Part shown: piece after piece, positions 35,779 to 44,468 of the stretch
Layout: every line of letters begins with the position of its first letter
How positions within the stretch are numbered: the first letter of the stretch is position 1
Origin: Pararobbsia alpina
GTDB lineage: Bacteria; Pseudomonadota; Gammaproteobacteria; Burkholderiales; Burkholderiaceae
Assembly (NCBI RefSeq): GCF_902859895.1
Contig: NZ_CADIKM010000018.1
Span: 37,135-101,134, forward strand
DNA length: 64,000 bases
Direction of reading: 5' to 3'
Program-made: the position numbers and the translations under genes
The notes under the pieces: generated by a model
Databases searched by the model: none
What the model was told of the DNA's origin: nothing
What the model saw: only the letters and a program-made list of their open reading frames with translations

Positions 35779-35794
35779 TGTAAACCGGTTTACA
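35779..35794. promoter_or_regulatory. Perfect LacI-type operator upstream of the sugar ABC operon
   Basis: TGTAAACCGGTTTACA is a perfect 16-bp palindrome with a central CG, 96 bases upstream of the binding-protein start and just after the LacI gene. It has the form of sugar-responsive LacI/GalR operators. The regulator at 35888-36910 is the natural candidate. Confidence 0.8.
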
Positions 35795-35887
35795 TACGTT
35801 ACTGCTTGGCGGCTTTTTTTGTCAATGATTTCAAAATCTAGAGCGTGCTGCGGCGCCGCACGGACAGGGGCACGTGTATCGGGGGCT

Positions 35888-36910
35888 TCAGTCGTGACGC
35901 GGACGGGCGACGGAGGCGCGTTCGATCAGGCGCACCGGCAGGCGGTGCACGGTAGGCGGCGTGTCGGTGGCGCCCTGGCGTTTTCCTGCAAGACGCTCGA
36001 GCAGCATTTCGACACCGGTGCGGCCGAGATCGCGCGCGGACTGGCGAAGTGTCGAGATGGGCGGCATCAGGAGGTTCGCGAATTCCATATCGTCGAATCC
36101 GACGATCGACATGTCGCGAGGCACTTCGAGCTGACGGTCGCGCAGCGCCTCGAGCATGCCGACCGCGAGATAGTCGCTCGATGCGAAGACAGCGGTGGGT
36201 GGTGAGGGCAGGTCAAGCAGGTCGACGGCGGCGTCGTGTCCGAACTGACGCTCGTAGGCACCGAAGCGGACCAGCGTCGCATCGAATGCAATATCCGCCT
36301 GCGCGAGGGCGCGCCGGTATCCGTCGAAACGTTCCTGCACCGTGAGCAGTGCCTTGGGGCCCGTTATATGGCCGATCCGCCGGTGACCGGCTTCGATCAG
36401 ATGGCGCGTGGCGAGATACCCGCCTTCGACGTTGTCGACGAAAACCTTCGGGACCTCGGTGCCTGGTACATCCTCGTCGATCAACACGATATTGCGGCGT
36501 TCGCCGATCAGCGTGCGCAGCGTGCCGTCGTCGGGTCGGTTGGTCACGAGGATCAGGCCATCGAGATGCCGGGTATCGAGCCAGCGCAGGTAGAGCGATT
36601 CGCGCTCGAGCTGGTTGCGGGTGATGCAGAGTGCGACACCATAGCCGAGTTTCGATGCCGCGAGTTCGACTTCGTCGGCGATTTCGGCGAAGAACGGATT
36701 GGCGACGTCGGGCATCGCAAGTCCGATCGTCTCGCTGCTGCCGAGGCTCAGGCGCCGTGCGAGACTGTTTTGCCGGTAGTTGAGAGCACGGATCGCATCG
36801 TCGATGCGTTTCGCGGTCTCGGGGGGGAGCGCGAGGCTGCGATTCAGGTAGCGCGAGACAGTGGCTTTCGACACGCTGGCATGCTCAGCGACGTCGCGAA
36901 TCGTGGACAC
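35888..36910 (-). CDS. LacI-family regulator of the sugar ABC operon
   Basis: A 340-residue LacI/GalR regulator. The N-terminal HTH is STIRDVAEHASVSKATVSRYLN, given in two parts (residues 2-13 and 14-23). The hinge follows as LNYRQNSLARRLSLGSS, and the sugar-binding-like effector domain starts near residue 60 (IGLAMPDVANPFFAEIADEVE). The start is set at GTG 36910, because GAGGTG lies at proper distance and STIRDVA at the start is typical of the family. An upstream GTG at 36919 has no spaced ribosome binding site. Located immediately upstream of the operon whose promoter holds a perfect operator. Confidence 0.88.
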   Translation of the reverse strand: MSTIRDVAEHASVSKATVSRYLNRSLALPPETAKRIDDAIRALNYRQNSLARRLSLGSSETIGLAMPDVANPFFAEIADEVELAASKLGYGVALCITRNQLERESLYLRWLDTRHLDGLILVTNRPDDGTLRTLIGERRNIVLIDEDVPGTEVPKVFVDNVEGGYLATRHLIEAGHRRIGHITGPKALLTVQERFDGYRRALAQADIAFDATLVRFGAYERQFGHDAAVDLLDLPSPPTAVFASSDYLAVGMLEALRDRQLEVPRDMSIVGFDDMEFANLLMPPISTLRQSARDLGRTGVEMLLERLAGKRQGATDTPPTVHRLPVRLIERASVARPRHD

Positions 36911-37093
36911 TTTGGGCACCTCAGCTGACCTCGGATGAAAGGTCTTAGTGTATCCCGGTACTCTTTCCCTCCGGCGAGAACGGGTGATGTCGCCGGAACA
37001 CTTGCGTTTGCTCAACTCGAAGTGTTTTATTGCAGAGGCACCATTCCTATTACTCAGCGAATGCTGCGGCGGTCTTAAGAACCGTGTCCGAAT

Positions 37094-37879
37094 TCAAACC
37101 TCTACGACCAGCCGCGATCCAAAGCTGGGGTTTTCCCACCGCAGATCGCCGGGCGCTCCGGCATCGCGGCGATTCTTCGCGTAGCCACGCGGATTCACCA
37201 CGACCCGGCACTTGCCGACGCGATAGTCGAACGAATCATGCACATGGCCGTGGACCCAGAGGTCAGCACGCTCGACGAGCGGTGTCAGGTCACTCACGAA
37301 TGCCGCATTGACGATGTCACCCTCGTACCGGGGATGAACCGATAAAGGATGCGGACCGTGATGTGAGATGACGACAGTCTTGCCTTCAAAGGGTATGTCG
37401 AGCTGCTCTCGAAGCCAGGTCACCGATCTCCGATGCTCTGACAAGGCGTGCTCAGGTAGAAACGGGTCGCGCTCACCCATACGGATCGCCCGATGATCGG
37501 CAAGCGTGTGTCCGGCGGCCCGCATCGCCATCGGGGCGTTGCCGAACAATTGGTAGTCTGTCCAGAGGCAGGCGCCGAGTATCCGGACGCCATCGAGATG
37601 CACGGCGGTGCGTTCGAGATAGCGCACCCCGGTCTCGCCGGCCGTGCGCCTCAGGGCCTCGCCGACGGCCAGGCAGTCGCCGTCGTAGTTCTCGTGGTTT
37701 CCGTGCACATAAAACACCGGCACCGGCCAGTCGGCGAACGCCCGGATTCCTTGCGCCTCCTGATGGATGTCGCCGGCCAGTATCAACGCGTCCGCCTCGG
37801 CCGCCGGTTCGATGACTCGATAGCCGGGGAAGCGTGCCAGCATGTCCAGGTGGAGGTCCGACGCAATCTGAAACTTCAT
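37094..37879 (-). CDS. Calcineurin-like metallophosphoesterase
   Basis: A 261-residue metallophosphoesterase. Metal-binding blocks in order are ASDLHLDM near residue 6 (D-x-H), LILAGDIHQ near 35, YVHGNHENYD near 61 (GNHE), VISHHGPHP near 160 and WVHGHVHDSFDY near 203 (GHVH). The ATG at 37879 was chosen for GGAGA and the family N-terminus MKFQIASDLH. The substrate cannot be predicted; close relatives are generic serine/threonine phosphatase-like proteins. It stands alone, divergent from the TOBE-domain gene. Confidence 0.88.
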   Translation of the reverse strand: MKFQIASDLHLDMLARFPGYRVIEPAAEADALILAGDIHQEAQGIRAFADWPVPVFYVHGNHENYDGDCLAVGEALRRTAGETGVRYLERTAVHLDGVRILGACLWTDYQLFGNAPMAMRAAGHTLADHRAIRMGERDPFLPEHALSEHRRSVTWLREQLDIPFEGKTVVISHHGPHPLSVHPRYEGDIVNAAFVSDLTPLVERADLWVHGHVHDSFDYRVGKCRVVVNPRGYAKNRRDAGAPGDLRWENPSFGSRLVVEV

Positions 37880-38184
37880 CACTGTCTCCGAGAAACCTCG
37901 GCCTTCAGACCGGGGAGGTAAGGATACGGTTTGGGTATTGTTTCCGTGCTCCTTTGGTCCGTATGGTCTCATTTTCACCGAACACCGACGTGAAGGGGAA
38001 ATGGAGCGGTCCGGGCGTTACCGTGCCGCAGGCGGAACCGTGAGAGCGGTACAACGTTGTCCGAATGGGGAGCGGCCAGCGATTTCCGCTAGAGTGGATG
38101 TTCCGGGGCTCGAGTCCAGGGGCGACACCGAAGGATCGGAAGCAACGCAGGGGAAACGACGCAGGACTACCCAGGAGAATCACC
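37880..38184. other. Divergent promoter region
   Basis: 305 bases between the divergent phosphoesterase and TOBE-domain genes. No gene, repeat or clear operator was recognised. Confidence 0.5.
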
Positions 38185-38604
38185 ATGAAGACGAGCGCGC
38201 GAAATCATTTTGCAGGCGAAGTCAGCGGAATCAAGTCCGGAGCGGTCAACGACGAAGTCACTCTTAAAGTCGGCGACGCGACTCTGGTCGCGATCGTCAC
38301 GCAGGACAGCACGAAGGCGCTGGGGCTTGCCACCGGTAGCAAGGCATTCGCCCTTATCAAGGCATCCTCGGTGATCGTCATGGTTGACGCCGACCCCGCC
38401 AAGATCTCAGCGCGCAACGTGCTCACCGGAACGGTCAAGGCAGTCAAGGCCGGTGCCGTGAACACCGAGGTCACGATTACCGCGGGCAAGCTCGAGATCG
38501 CCGCGATTATCACCAACGAAAGCGCTACCCGCCTCGGGCTCGCTGCCGGCAAACCGGCCAGCGCCGTCGTGAAGGCATCGAGCGTCATCATCGCCGTGGA
38601 TTGA
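38185..38604 (+). CDS. Tandem TOBE (Mop) domain molybdenum-pterin-binding protein
   Basis: A 139-residue protein made of two Mop-type TOBE units, residues 2-69 and 72-139, each ending in an IKASSVIVMVD or VKASSVIIAVD strand and each containing the Mop-like NHFAGEV/NVLTGTV start (SARN-x-L/F-x-G). Molbindins and ModE/ModG domains of this kind bind molybdate or tungstate. Two fused units match ModG-like proteins. AGGAGA precedes the ATG at 38185. It probably serves as a cytosolic molybdate store. No molybdate transporter is adjacent. Confidence 0.85.
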   Translation: MKTSARNHFAGEVSGIKSGAVNDEVTLKVGDATLVAIVTQDSTKALGLATGSKAFALIKASSVIVMVDADPAKISARNVLTGTVKAVKAGAVNTEVTITAGKLEIAAIITNESATRLGLAAGKPASAVVKASSVIIAVD

Positions 38605-38790
38605 GAACCCGGAGGCGGCCCTCCGCACCTTCAGAATTGCCGCAATCACCAGCTGCGCTCTCGCTCGAGTAGGGGGCGGAACGATCGCTACCCTGGGAAC
38701 GCGAATTGCAATGTCATGGGTGTCATGTGACGCACCATCCGGTTCGTGCAGGGCAACCGCGGCAACGCGTTCAACTATCCAGAGGGCAGC

Positions 38791-39456
38791 ATGCGAATTC
38801 TGACTACTGAAGAGGGCTTGCCACGCGTCTCGTGGGGAGCCGTCATTGCTGGCGTTATCTTGTCCCTAGTGGTTTACCTTATTCTCGGAGTGCTCGGCAC
38901 CGGGATAGGGGCTTCCCTGGTTGCGCCGATGTCCCAGCCGAATCCACTGCGAGGCTTCGGCTTCGGTTCGGGCGTCTGGATCATCATTACCACCGTGCTC
39001 GCCGTCGTGACCGGTTCGTACTTCGCGGGCCGATGCGCACCCGTGCTCGGCTGGCTTCACGGCCTGCTCGCGTGGGCGGTCACGATCATCCTCGTGACCT
39101 CTGCGATGGGTTCGCTGGTCGGCGGCACGGCCTCCATGGCTGCCGATATGGCGGCGGGCACGGCCATGCCGTCGCTGGGACAGGCGAGCGATGCGGTCGC
39201 GCAGGCCATGAACCCGGCCAGCGCTGTCGCGGCGATGAGCGACAGTGACCGCGCGACGGCTGAGGCGGCCGCGCGCACCGTCGCACGTGCAAGCTGGTTT
39301 TCCTTTGCGGCGCTGATCGTCGGCGGGATCATCGCCGTGACGGCGGGCAATCTCGGCTTTCGCCATCGCCCCTTGTTCGAGGACGCCGGCGGTGACACGG
39401 ATAGCGACCCGACGCTTCACGGTGCCGTACGGACTGAACGACTCAGGCACCCCTAG
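38791..39456 (+). CDS. Uncharacterised membrane protein
   Basis: A 221-residue protein with four probable membrane segments near residues 15-38, 60-80, 87-110 and 170-190, and an Ala/Met-rich loop between the third and fourth. It resembles small integral membrane proteins common in Burkholderiales, but I cannot assign a function. AGAGGG precedes the ATG at 38791. A small hairpin (39466-39483) follows the stop. Confidence 0.7.
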   Translation: MRILTTEEGLPRVSWGAVIAGVILSLVVYLILGVLGTGIGASLVAPMSQPNPLRGFGFGSGVWIIITTVLAVVTGSYFAGRCAPVLGWLHGLLAWAVTIILVTSAMGSLVGGTASMAADMAAGTAMPSLGQASDAVAQAMNPASAVAAMSDSDRATAEAAARTVARASWFSFAALIVGGIIAVTAGNLGFRHRPLFEDAGGDTDSDPTLHGAVRTERLRHP

Positions 39457-39465
39457 CCAGTAGGG

Positions 39466-39483
39466 GGCCTCGGCAACGAGGCC
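39466..39483 (+). terminator. Terminator hairpin after the membrane protein gene
   Basis: GGCCTC at 39466-39471 pairs with GAGGCC at 39478-39483 around GGCAAC and is followed by GTTCATTTTG, nine bases after the stop codon. It looks like a modest intrinsic terminator. Confidence 0.55.
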
Positions 39484-39613
39484 GTTCATTTTGCGAGATA
39501 GGCATGGCGCGGTGCAACAAAACGCGTGATGCCTGCTCGCGGTGGAGCGTTTTACACTCAACAGCCGGACCCGAACGGTTCGCGGCTGCACACGCTTCGA
39601 CGTAGCCGGTTGC

Positions 39614-40531
39614 TTACTTCTCAGGCACCGAGGCAGCGCGCGGATAACGGAAGTTGTCGAGCACCCGCGCCGCCTCGAACGGCTTTTTCGCCGAGCGGGC
39701 GCTCTTCATCAGCGCTTCGATCCGTTGCGCGGTGTCGGTTGACGGCGCCGGTGTGTACACCATGATGCGTGTACCGGGCGCATCGGGGACTTCGAGCGAC
39801 AGCGCGTCCAGTTCGAGCACGCCCGCAACGGGGTGCTCGATGACCTTGCGCCAGTCGCTGCGCTTGAGCACTTCGTGCTCGGCCCACCACTTGCAGAAGT
39901 CGGCGTCGGTATCGATCAGTTCTTCGACGAGATCGCGCAGGAACACCTCTCCGGACGGCCGAAGAATGTAATCGCCGCGGAACTGAGCGAGGACGCATTT
40001 GGCGTAGGCATCCCAGCCGCGGAACAGCGTGCGCGAGCCTTCCGCCTGGAAGGTGAACCACAGCAGGTTGCAACGGCCCGCCGGCAATGCCCGGAAATCC
40101 GCGAATACCCGGACCGCTGCTTCGTTCCACGTCACGTAGTTCCAGTTTCCGTCGACGACGTACGCGGGCATGTTGCCGAGCTGGTCGAGCATGCGGCGCA
40201 CCGTGTCGGTCACATTCTGCGCGATCGGGTAAGGGCCGGGCGGCGTGTAGTGATTGGCCAGCTCGAACAGATGCGTCCGCTCGTGCGGCGACAGGTTGAG
40301 CGCGTTCGCAAGGCTCTCGACCGTCCGGAACGACACATTCACTTCACGCCCCTGTTCGAGCCAGGTGTACCACGTGACGCTGATACCCGCGCGTTCGGCG
40401 ACTTCCTCGCGTCCCAGGCCTGGCGTCTTGCGGCGCGGGCCTGAAGGGAACGCGATGTCCTCGGGACGCAGGCGCGCACGCCGCGTGCGCAGGAAGTCCG
40501 CGAGTTCGTCGAGTCGCTGCTGGTTCTCCAT
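39614..40531 (-). CDS. XRE-family regulator with MmyB-like ligand-binding domain
   Basis: A 305-residue regulator. The N-terminal HTH (TPGLGREEVAERAGISVTWY at residues 36-55, then LEQGREVNVSFRTVESLANALNL) carries the RRKTPGLxREEVA motif of the MmyB/SCO4944-type group. A PAS-like C-terminal domain (about 105-280) contains the MmyB block NWNYVTWNEAA near 128 and NLLWFTF near 154, which may bind a fatty acid or similar ligand. These regulators usually control adjacent oxidoreductases. Here the gene stands alone, divergent from the second sugar ABC operon. Confidence 0.87.
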   Translation of the reverse strand: MENQQRLDELADFLRTRRARLRPEDIAFPSGPRRKTPGLGREEVAERAGISVTWYTWLEQGREVNVSFRTVESLANALNLSPHERTHLFELANHYTPPGPYPIAQNVTDTVRRMLDQLGNMPAYVVDGNWNYVTWNEAAVRVFADFRALPAGRCNLLWFTFQAEGSRTLFRGWDAYAKCVLAQFRGDYILRPSGEVFLRDLVEELIDTDADFCKWWAEHEVLKRSDWRKVIEHPVAGVLELDALSLEVPDAPGTRIMVYTPAPSTDTAQRIEALMKSARSAKKPFEAARVLDNFRYPRAASVPEK

Positions 40532-40561
40532 TGCCTGTCTCCTTGGTGTGTTTGCCTGTTA

Positions 40562-40583
40562 CTGCCATTACTAGTAATAGCAG
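40562..40583. promoter_or_regulatory. 22-bp near-perfect palindrome upstream of the MmyB-type regulator
   Basis: Arms CTGCCATTACT and AGTAATAGCAG at 40562-40583 are inverted copies with one mismatch. The site is 31 bases upstream of the regulator start codon and is a good candidate for its own operator. Confidence 0.5.
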
Positions 40584-40766
40584 TTGCTAGATGCCCCAAA
40601 CCATTCGTGTCACGCTGCGTTCATCGTCGGAACAAGTTCCGTTTCGCGAATGCGGTCGATCGATTATAGATCGCTATCCGAAGCAAGATGAGCCTTGCTC
40701 AGGGTAGGAAGCCGGTTCAAGCGGGGGACACGAAGGCGATGCACAAAGACATTCATGGAGACATAC

Positions 40767-41921
40767 ATGCGTCACTTGCTTTGCCTGACCCGCGCGGGCG
40801 CGCTGGCCGTTGCCGCTGCACTGATGATCCCGGCCATGAGCGCGCATGCGGACTACACGGGCGCACCGCGGACCTTTCTCTTCAATCCCGCCGTCCAGAT
40901 CCCGTTCTCGGACACGACCAAGTTCAAGAAGAAGCCGCCTTATGTGATCGGTTTCTCAAATGCGGGGCTCGGTGACAGCTGGCGCGTCGTCATGCAGCAT
41001 TCGTTAATGAAGGCCGCGTCGGAGCATGCCGACGTCATCAAGCAGATCATCATCACGAACGGCAATATGGACGATGCGAAGCAGGCCGCCGATATCCAGG
41101 ACCTGACCTCGCGCGGCGTGGATCTGCTGATCGTCAGCGCGAACACCTCGAAGGCGCTCGACCCGGTTGTCACACGGGCGATGAAGCAAGGTATTCCCGT
41201 GGTGATGGTCGATCGCCGCATCTCATCCGATAACTTCGTGTCCTTCGTGACTGGCTCGGACGCGATGATGGGGCGCCTCTGGGCGCAGTGGATCGTCGAG
41301 AAGCTCCATGGCAAGGGCAATGTGATCATGCTCGCCGGGCAGGCCGGCTCGAGCGTGAGTGCCGATCGCGAAACGGCCGCCAAGCAGGTGTTCTCGCAAT
41401 ACCCCGACATCAAGGTGCTCGACACGGTCTACTCGGACTGGAGTCCCGTGAAAGCCAAGCAGCAGATGCAGGCGATGATCGCCAAGTACGGGCGCAGCAT
41501 CAATGCGGTCTGGTGTGCACATGGCCTGCCGGTCGCAGGCTCGATCGACGCCTTCCTCGCCGCGGGCTACAAGGCCGGCGAGATTCCGCCCCACACGACG
41601 GCCGACCTCAACGGTCCGCTGCAGCTCGCGCTGAAGGACAAGATTCCGATGCTCGAAGTGGGCTATCCGCCATCGATGGGCGGCACGGCGATCGACGTCG
41701 CGCTCAAGGTACTCAATGGCCAGCCGCTGCCGAAGATCTATGAGATCAGCCCGCAGATCGCCTTGACGCGCGGCGACGAAACGGCGTCGGTGCCACATCC
41801 CGACCAGTACATCGATCAGATCGTCGACAAGAACGGACCGCCGGACGAACTCATCGATGGCGGCATGGGGGCGGGCTATAACCCGTCGACATTCAAGGTC
41901 AAGCTGCCGGGTGACAAATGA
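40767..41921 (+). CDS. Periplasmic sugar-binding protein of the second ribose-type ABC transporter
   Basis: A 384-residue type 1 periplasmic binding protein with a clear signal peptide (LTRAGALAVAAALMIPAMSAHA, cut after about residue 28 and given here only partly). KKPPYVIGFSNAGLGDSWR opens the mature domain, then NGNMDDAKQAADIQDLTSRGVD and VVMVDRRISSDNFVSFVTG follow the family pattern. The ATG at 40767 is preferred over 40755 because GGAG at 40757-40760 is placed for it. It is longer than RbsB, more like the sugar-binding proteins of the xylose or multi-sugar type. Ligand unknown. Stop overlaps the next start by four bases. Confidence 0.88.
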   Translation: MRHLLCLTRAGALAVAAALMIPAMSAHADYTGAPRTFLFNPAVQIPFSDTTKFKKKPPYVIGFSNAGLGDSWRVVMQHSLMKAASEHADVIKQIIITNGNMDDAKQAADIQDLTSRGVDLLIVSANTSKALDPVVTRAMKQGIPVVMVDRRISSDNFVSFVTGSDAMMGRLWAQWIVEKLHGKGNVIMLAGQAGSSVSADRETAAKQVFSQYPDIKVLDTVYSDWSPVKAKQQMQAMIAKYGRSINAVWCAHGLPVAGSIDAFLAAGYKAGEIPPHTTADLNGPLQLALKDKIPMLEVGYPPSMGGTAIDVALKVLNGQPLPKIYEISPQIALTRGDETASVPHPDQYIDQIVDKNGPPDELIDGGMGAGYNPSTFKVKLPGDK

Positions 41922-43474
41922 GCCGCGCCGGTCCCATCACTCCGGCTCATGATCTGATCGAGGTGTGCCAGGTCACGAAAGCGTTTCCGGGCGTCAAGAG
42001 TCTCGACCAGGTGTCGTTCGGCGTGCGCGGTGGTGAAATCCACGCGCTTGTCGGAGAGAACGGTGCGGGCAAGTCGACCTTGACCAAGGTGATGGCCGGG
42101 GTCTACCTGCCCGACAAAGGCGAGATACGCTTCGACGGGCAGGCCGTGCAGTGGAAGTCGGCGGCGCAGGCCAAGCAGCGTGGCATCCATGTGATCCATC
42201 AGGAGCTCGTGCTGTTTGCGCAATCGAGCGTCGCGGCAAACATCTTTGCGGGCGCCGAGCCGCGCAGGAGCTTCGGCCTTGTCGACCATCGCGCCATGAA
42301 CGAGAAGGCGCAGGCGCTGCTCACGGAGCTCGGCGTGCAACTCGATCCGCGCGAGCGTGTCGGCAACCTGTCCGTTGCGGATCAGCAAATGGTCGAGATC
42401 GCCAAGGCGATGGCGAGCGAGACACGCGTGCTTGTGCTCGACGAACCGACCGCGGTGATCGCCGGCAAGGAAGTCCAGTTGCTGTTTGCACGGCTTCGCG
42501 CACTGCGCGATCGCGGCGTCGCGATCGTCTATATCTCGCACCGGCTCGAAGAGATCTTCGAGCTTTGCGACCGCGTGACCGTGATGAAGGACGGCCGCAA
42601 GGTCGACACGAAGGCCGTCGCGGATACGACGCGCGACGCCCTGGTGCGCATGATGGTCGGGCGCGAGATGAAGGAAATCTATCCGGCCAGGCTGCCCATC
42701 GCGGTGGATGCGCCGGTACTGCTCGAGGTCGAGCGTCTGTGCGTCGGCAACCGCGTCTTCGACGCGTCGTTGACGGTGCGCGCGGGCGAGATCCTGGGCA
42801 TCGCCGGCATGGTCGGCTCGGGGCGCACGGAGCTTGCCTCGGGCATCTTCGGGGCTCTGCGCGCGCACCGCGGTACGGTGGCGATCGGCGGTGCACGACG
42901 TTCGCACATGACGCCAGCGGCAGCGATCCGCCTGGGCCTTGGCTTCGTCACTGAGGATCGCAAGTCACAGGGCTTGCTGATGCTGCTCGATGTCGCACAA
43001 AACGTGACGGCGACCACGCTCGATCAAGTCTCGCGCTTCGGCCTGGTACGCCGCAGCGTCGAATGTGAAGCGGCGGCGACCGCCATCAGGGACTATTCGA
43101 TCGCCGGCGTGCGTCCGGCCGGCAGTGTCGCGACCCTGTCGGGCGGCAACCAGCAAAAAGTCCTCATCAGCCGATGGGTGCGCGTATGCAAACGCGTGCT
43201 GATCCTCGACGAGCCGACGCGTGGCGTCGACGTGGGTGCAAAGGCTGAGATCTATCGTGTGATGCGAAGCCTCACGCAGCAGGGTCTCGGCATCCTGATG
43301 ATCAGTTCCGAATTGCAGGAAGTGATCGGCATGTCAGACCGGGTGCTCGTGATGCGCGAGGGTCGCATCAACGGCGAGCTCAGCGGTGAACGAATGACGG
43401 AGCACGACATCATGCGGCTTGCGACGTCTTCGGCGGAACAGATCGAGGAGCGCGAGCATGAATACGCTGAGTAA
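41918..43474 (+). CDS. Sugar ABC transporter ATP-binding protein (RbsA/MglA type, double domain)
   Basis: A 518-residue double ATPase. Domain 1 has Walker A GENGAGKST near residue 47 and Walker B VLVLDEPTAVIAG near 170, with the unusual signature NLSVADQQMVEI near 150 in place of a canonical LSGGQ. Domain 2 has GMVGSGRTELA in the degenerate Walker A position near 295, signature LSGGNQQKVLISRWV near 407 and Walker B VLILDEPTRGVD near 428. This degenerate second site is normal for the RbsA family. Coupled by ATGA to the binding protein upstream and overlapping the first permease by 17 bases. Confidence 0.93.
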   Translation: MSRAGPITPAHDLIEVCQVTKAFPGVKSLDQVSFGVRGGEIHALVGENGAGKSTLTKVMAGVYLPDKGEIRFDGQAVQWKSAAQAKQRGIHVIHQELVLFAQSSVAANIFAGAEPRRSFGLVDHRAMNEKAQALLTELGVQLDPRERVGNLSVADQQMVEIAKAMASETRVLVLDEPTAVIAGKEVQLLFARLRALRDRGVAIVYISHRLEEIFELCDRVTVMKDGRKVDTKAVADTTRDALVRMMVGREMKEIYPARLPIAVDAPVLLEVERLCVGNRVFDASLTVRAGEILGIAGMVGSGRTELASGIFGALRAHRGTVAIGGARRSHMTPAAAIRLGLGFVTEDRKSQGLLMLLDVAQNVTATTLDQVSRFGLVRRSVECEAAATAIRDYSIAGVRPAGSVATLSGGNQQKVLISRWVRVCKRVLILDEPTRGVDVGAKAEIYRVMRSLTQQGLGILMISSELQEVIGMSDRVLVMREGRINGELSGERMTEHDIMRLATSSAEQIEEREHEYAE

Positions 43475-44468
43475 GACGGAGGGTGGAACGCAGCACGCGG
43501 GACGAACACAACGACGCCATGCCCCGATGCGCCGTCATCTGTCGTTGAATGCCACGGCGTACGCGGTCTTCGCGCTTCTCGTCGCATTGTACGTCGTTGG
43601 TGCGTGCATCAGCGATCGCTTCGCGACGTTCGGCAATCTGCTGAACGTGCACCAGCAGGCGACCGGCCTTGCGCTCGTCGCGCTCGGCCAAACCCTTGCC
43701 ATCCTGACCGGTGGTATCGACCTGTCGGTCGGTTCGCTGATCAGCGTGAGCGCGACGTTGACCTCCGGCCTGGCCGACAACGCCTATGGCGGTTGGACGA
43801 GCGCGGTGCTCGCCGTACTGCTGCTATCGGTGGTGGTCGGCCTGGTCAACGGCGGACTTGTGCTCTGGCTCAAGGTGCATCCGCTGATCGTGACGCTCGG
43901 CATGGGCGCGGTGCTTCAGGGTGCCATTCTCTACTACTCGCTTGGGCCGGCCGGCACGGTTCCGGACGGCTTCGATTCGCTTGCCTACGGCCGTTTCATG
44001 ACGATCCCGATTACCGCCACGCTCGTGCTGGGGCTCTACTTCATTGTCTCGTTCCTCATGCAGAACACACGGCTAGGACGGTATGTCTACATGGTCGGCG
44101 ACGACGGCCATGCGGCAACGCTCACGGGCGTTCCCAAGGCACGGGTCATCCTTGTCGTCTACGTGTTCTGCGCGGTGTGCGCGGGCGTGACAGGCATCTA
44201 TCTCGCCGCACAGTTCGGTTCGGGCCAGCCCTATCTCGGCGCCAACTACACGCTCGCGTCGATCACCCCTGTGGTGGTCGGCGGCACCCTGCTCACAGGT
44301 GGGCGTGGCGGGGTCGTCGGCACGCTGATCGCGGTGTACCTGCTGAGCCTGCTCAACAACCTGATCAACTTCGCAGGAATCCCCTCGCATTACCAACTCA
44401 TCGTGCAGGGTGCCGCGATCATTCTCGCGGTCTCGCTCAATGCGCCGCGCAAACGGGTGGCGGCATGA
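43458..44468 (+). CDS. Sugar ABC transporter permease 1
   Basis: A 336-residue RbsC-type inner-membrane permease with TGGIDLSVGSLISVSATL near residue 83, VKxHPLIVTLGMGAVLQG-type core near 150 and GGTLLTGGRGGVVGTLIAVY near 275. Start at 43458 inside the ATPase gene has a GAGGAGCG ribosome binding site. Its stop is fused by ATGA to permease 2, so the transporter probably uses a heterodimeric membrane domain, less common for this family than the homodimer. Confidence 0.9.
   Translation: MNTLSKTEGGTQHAGRTQRRHAPMRRHLSLNATAYAVFALLVALYVVGACISDRFATFGNLLNVHQQATGLALVALGQTLAILTGGIDLSVGSLISVSATLTSGLADNAYGGWTSAVLAVLLLSVVVGLVNGGLVLWLKVHPLIVTLGMGAVLQGAILYYSLGPAGTVPDGFDSLAYGRFMTIPITATLVLGLYFIVSFLMQNTRLGRYVYMVGDDGHAATLTGVPKARVILVVYVFCAVCAGVTGIYLAAQFGSGQPYLGANYTLASITPVVVGGTLLTGGRGGVVGTLIAVYLLSLLNNLINFAGIPSHYQLIVQGAAIILAVSLNAPRKRVAA

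Noticed and set aside
43604..44464. A long upstream extension of permease 2 through permease 1
   Set aside because: It is an out-of-frame reading of permease 1. The start at 44465 with the ATGA overlap gives a normal permease length.
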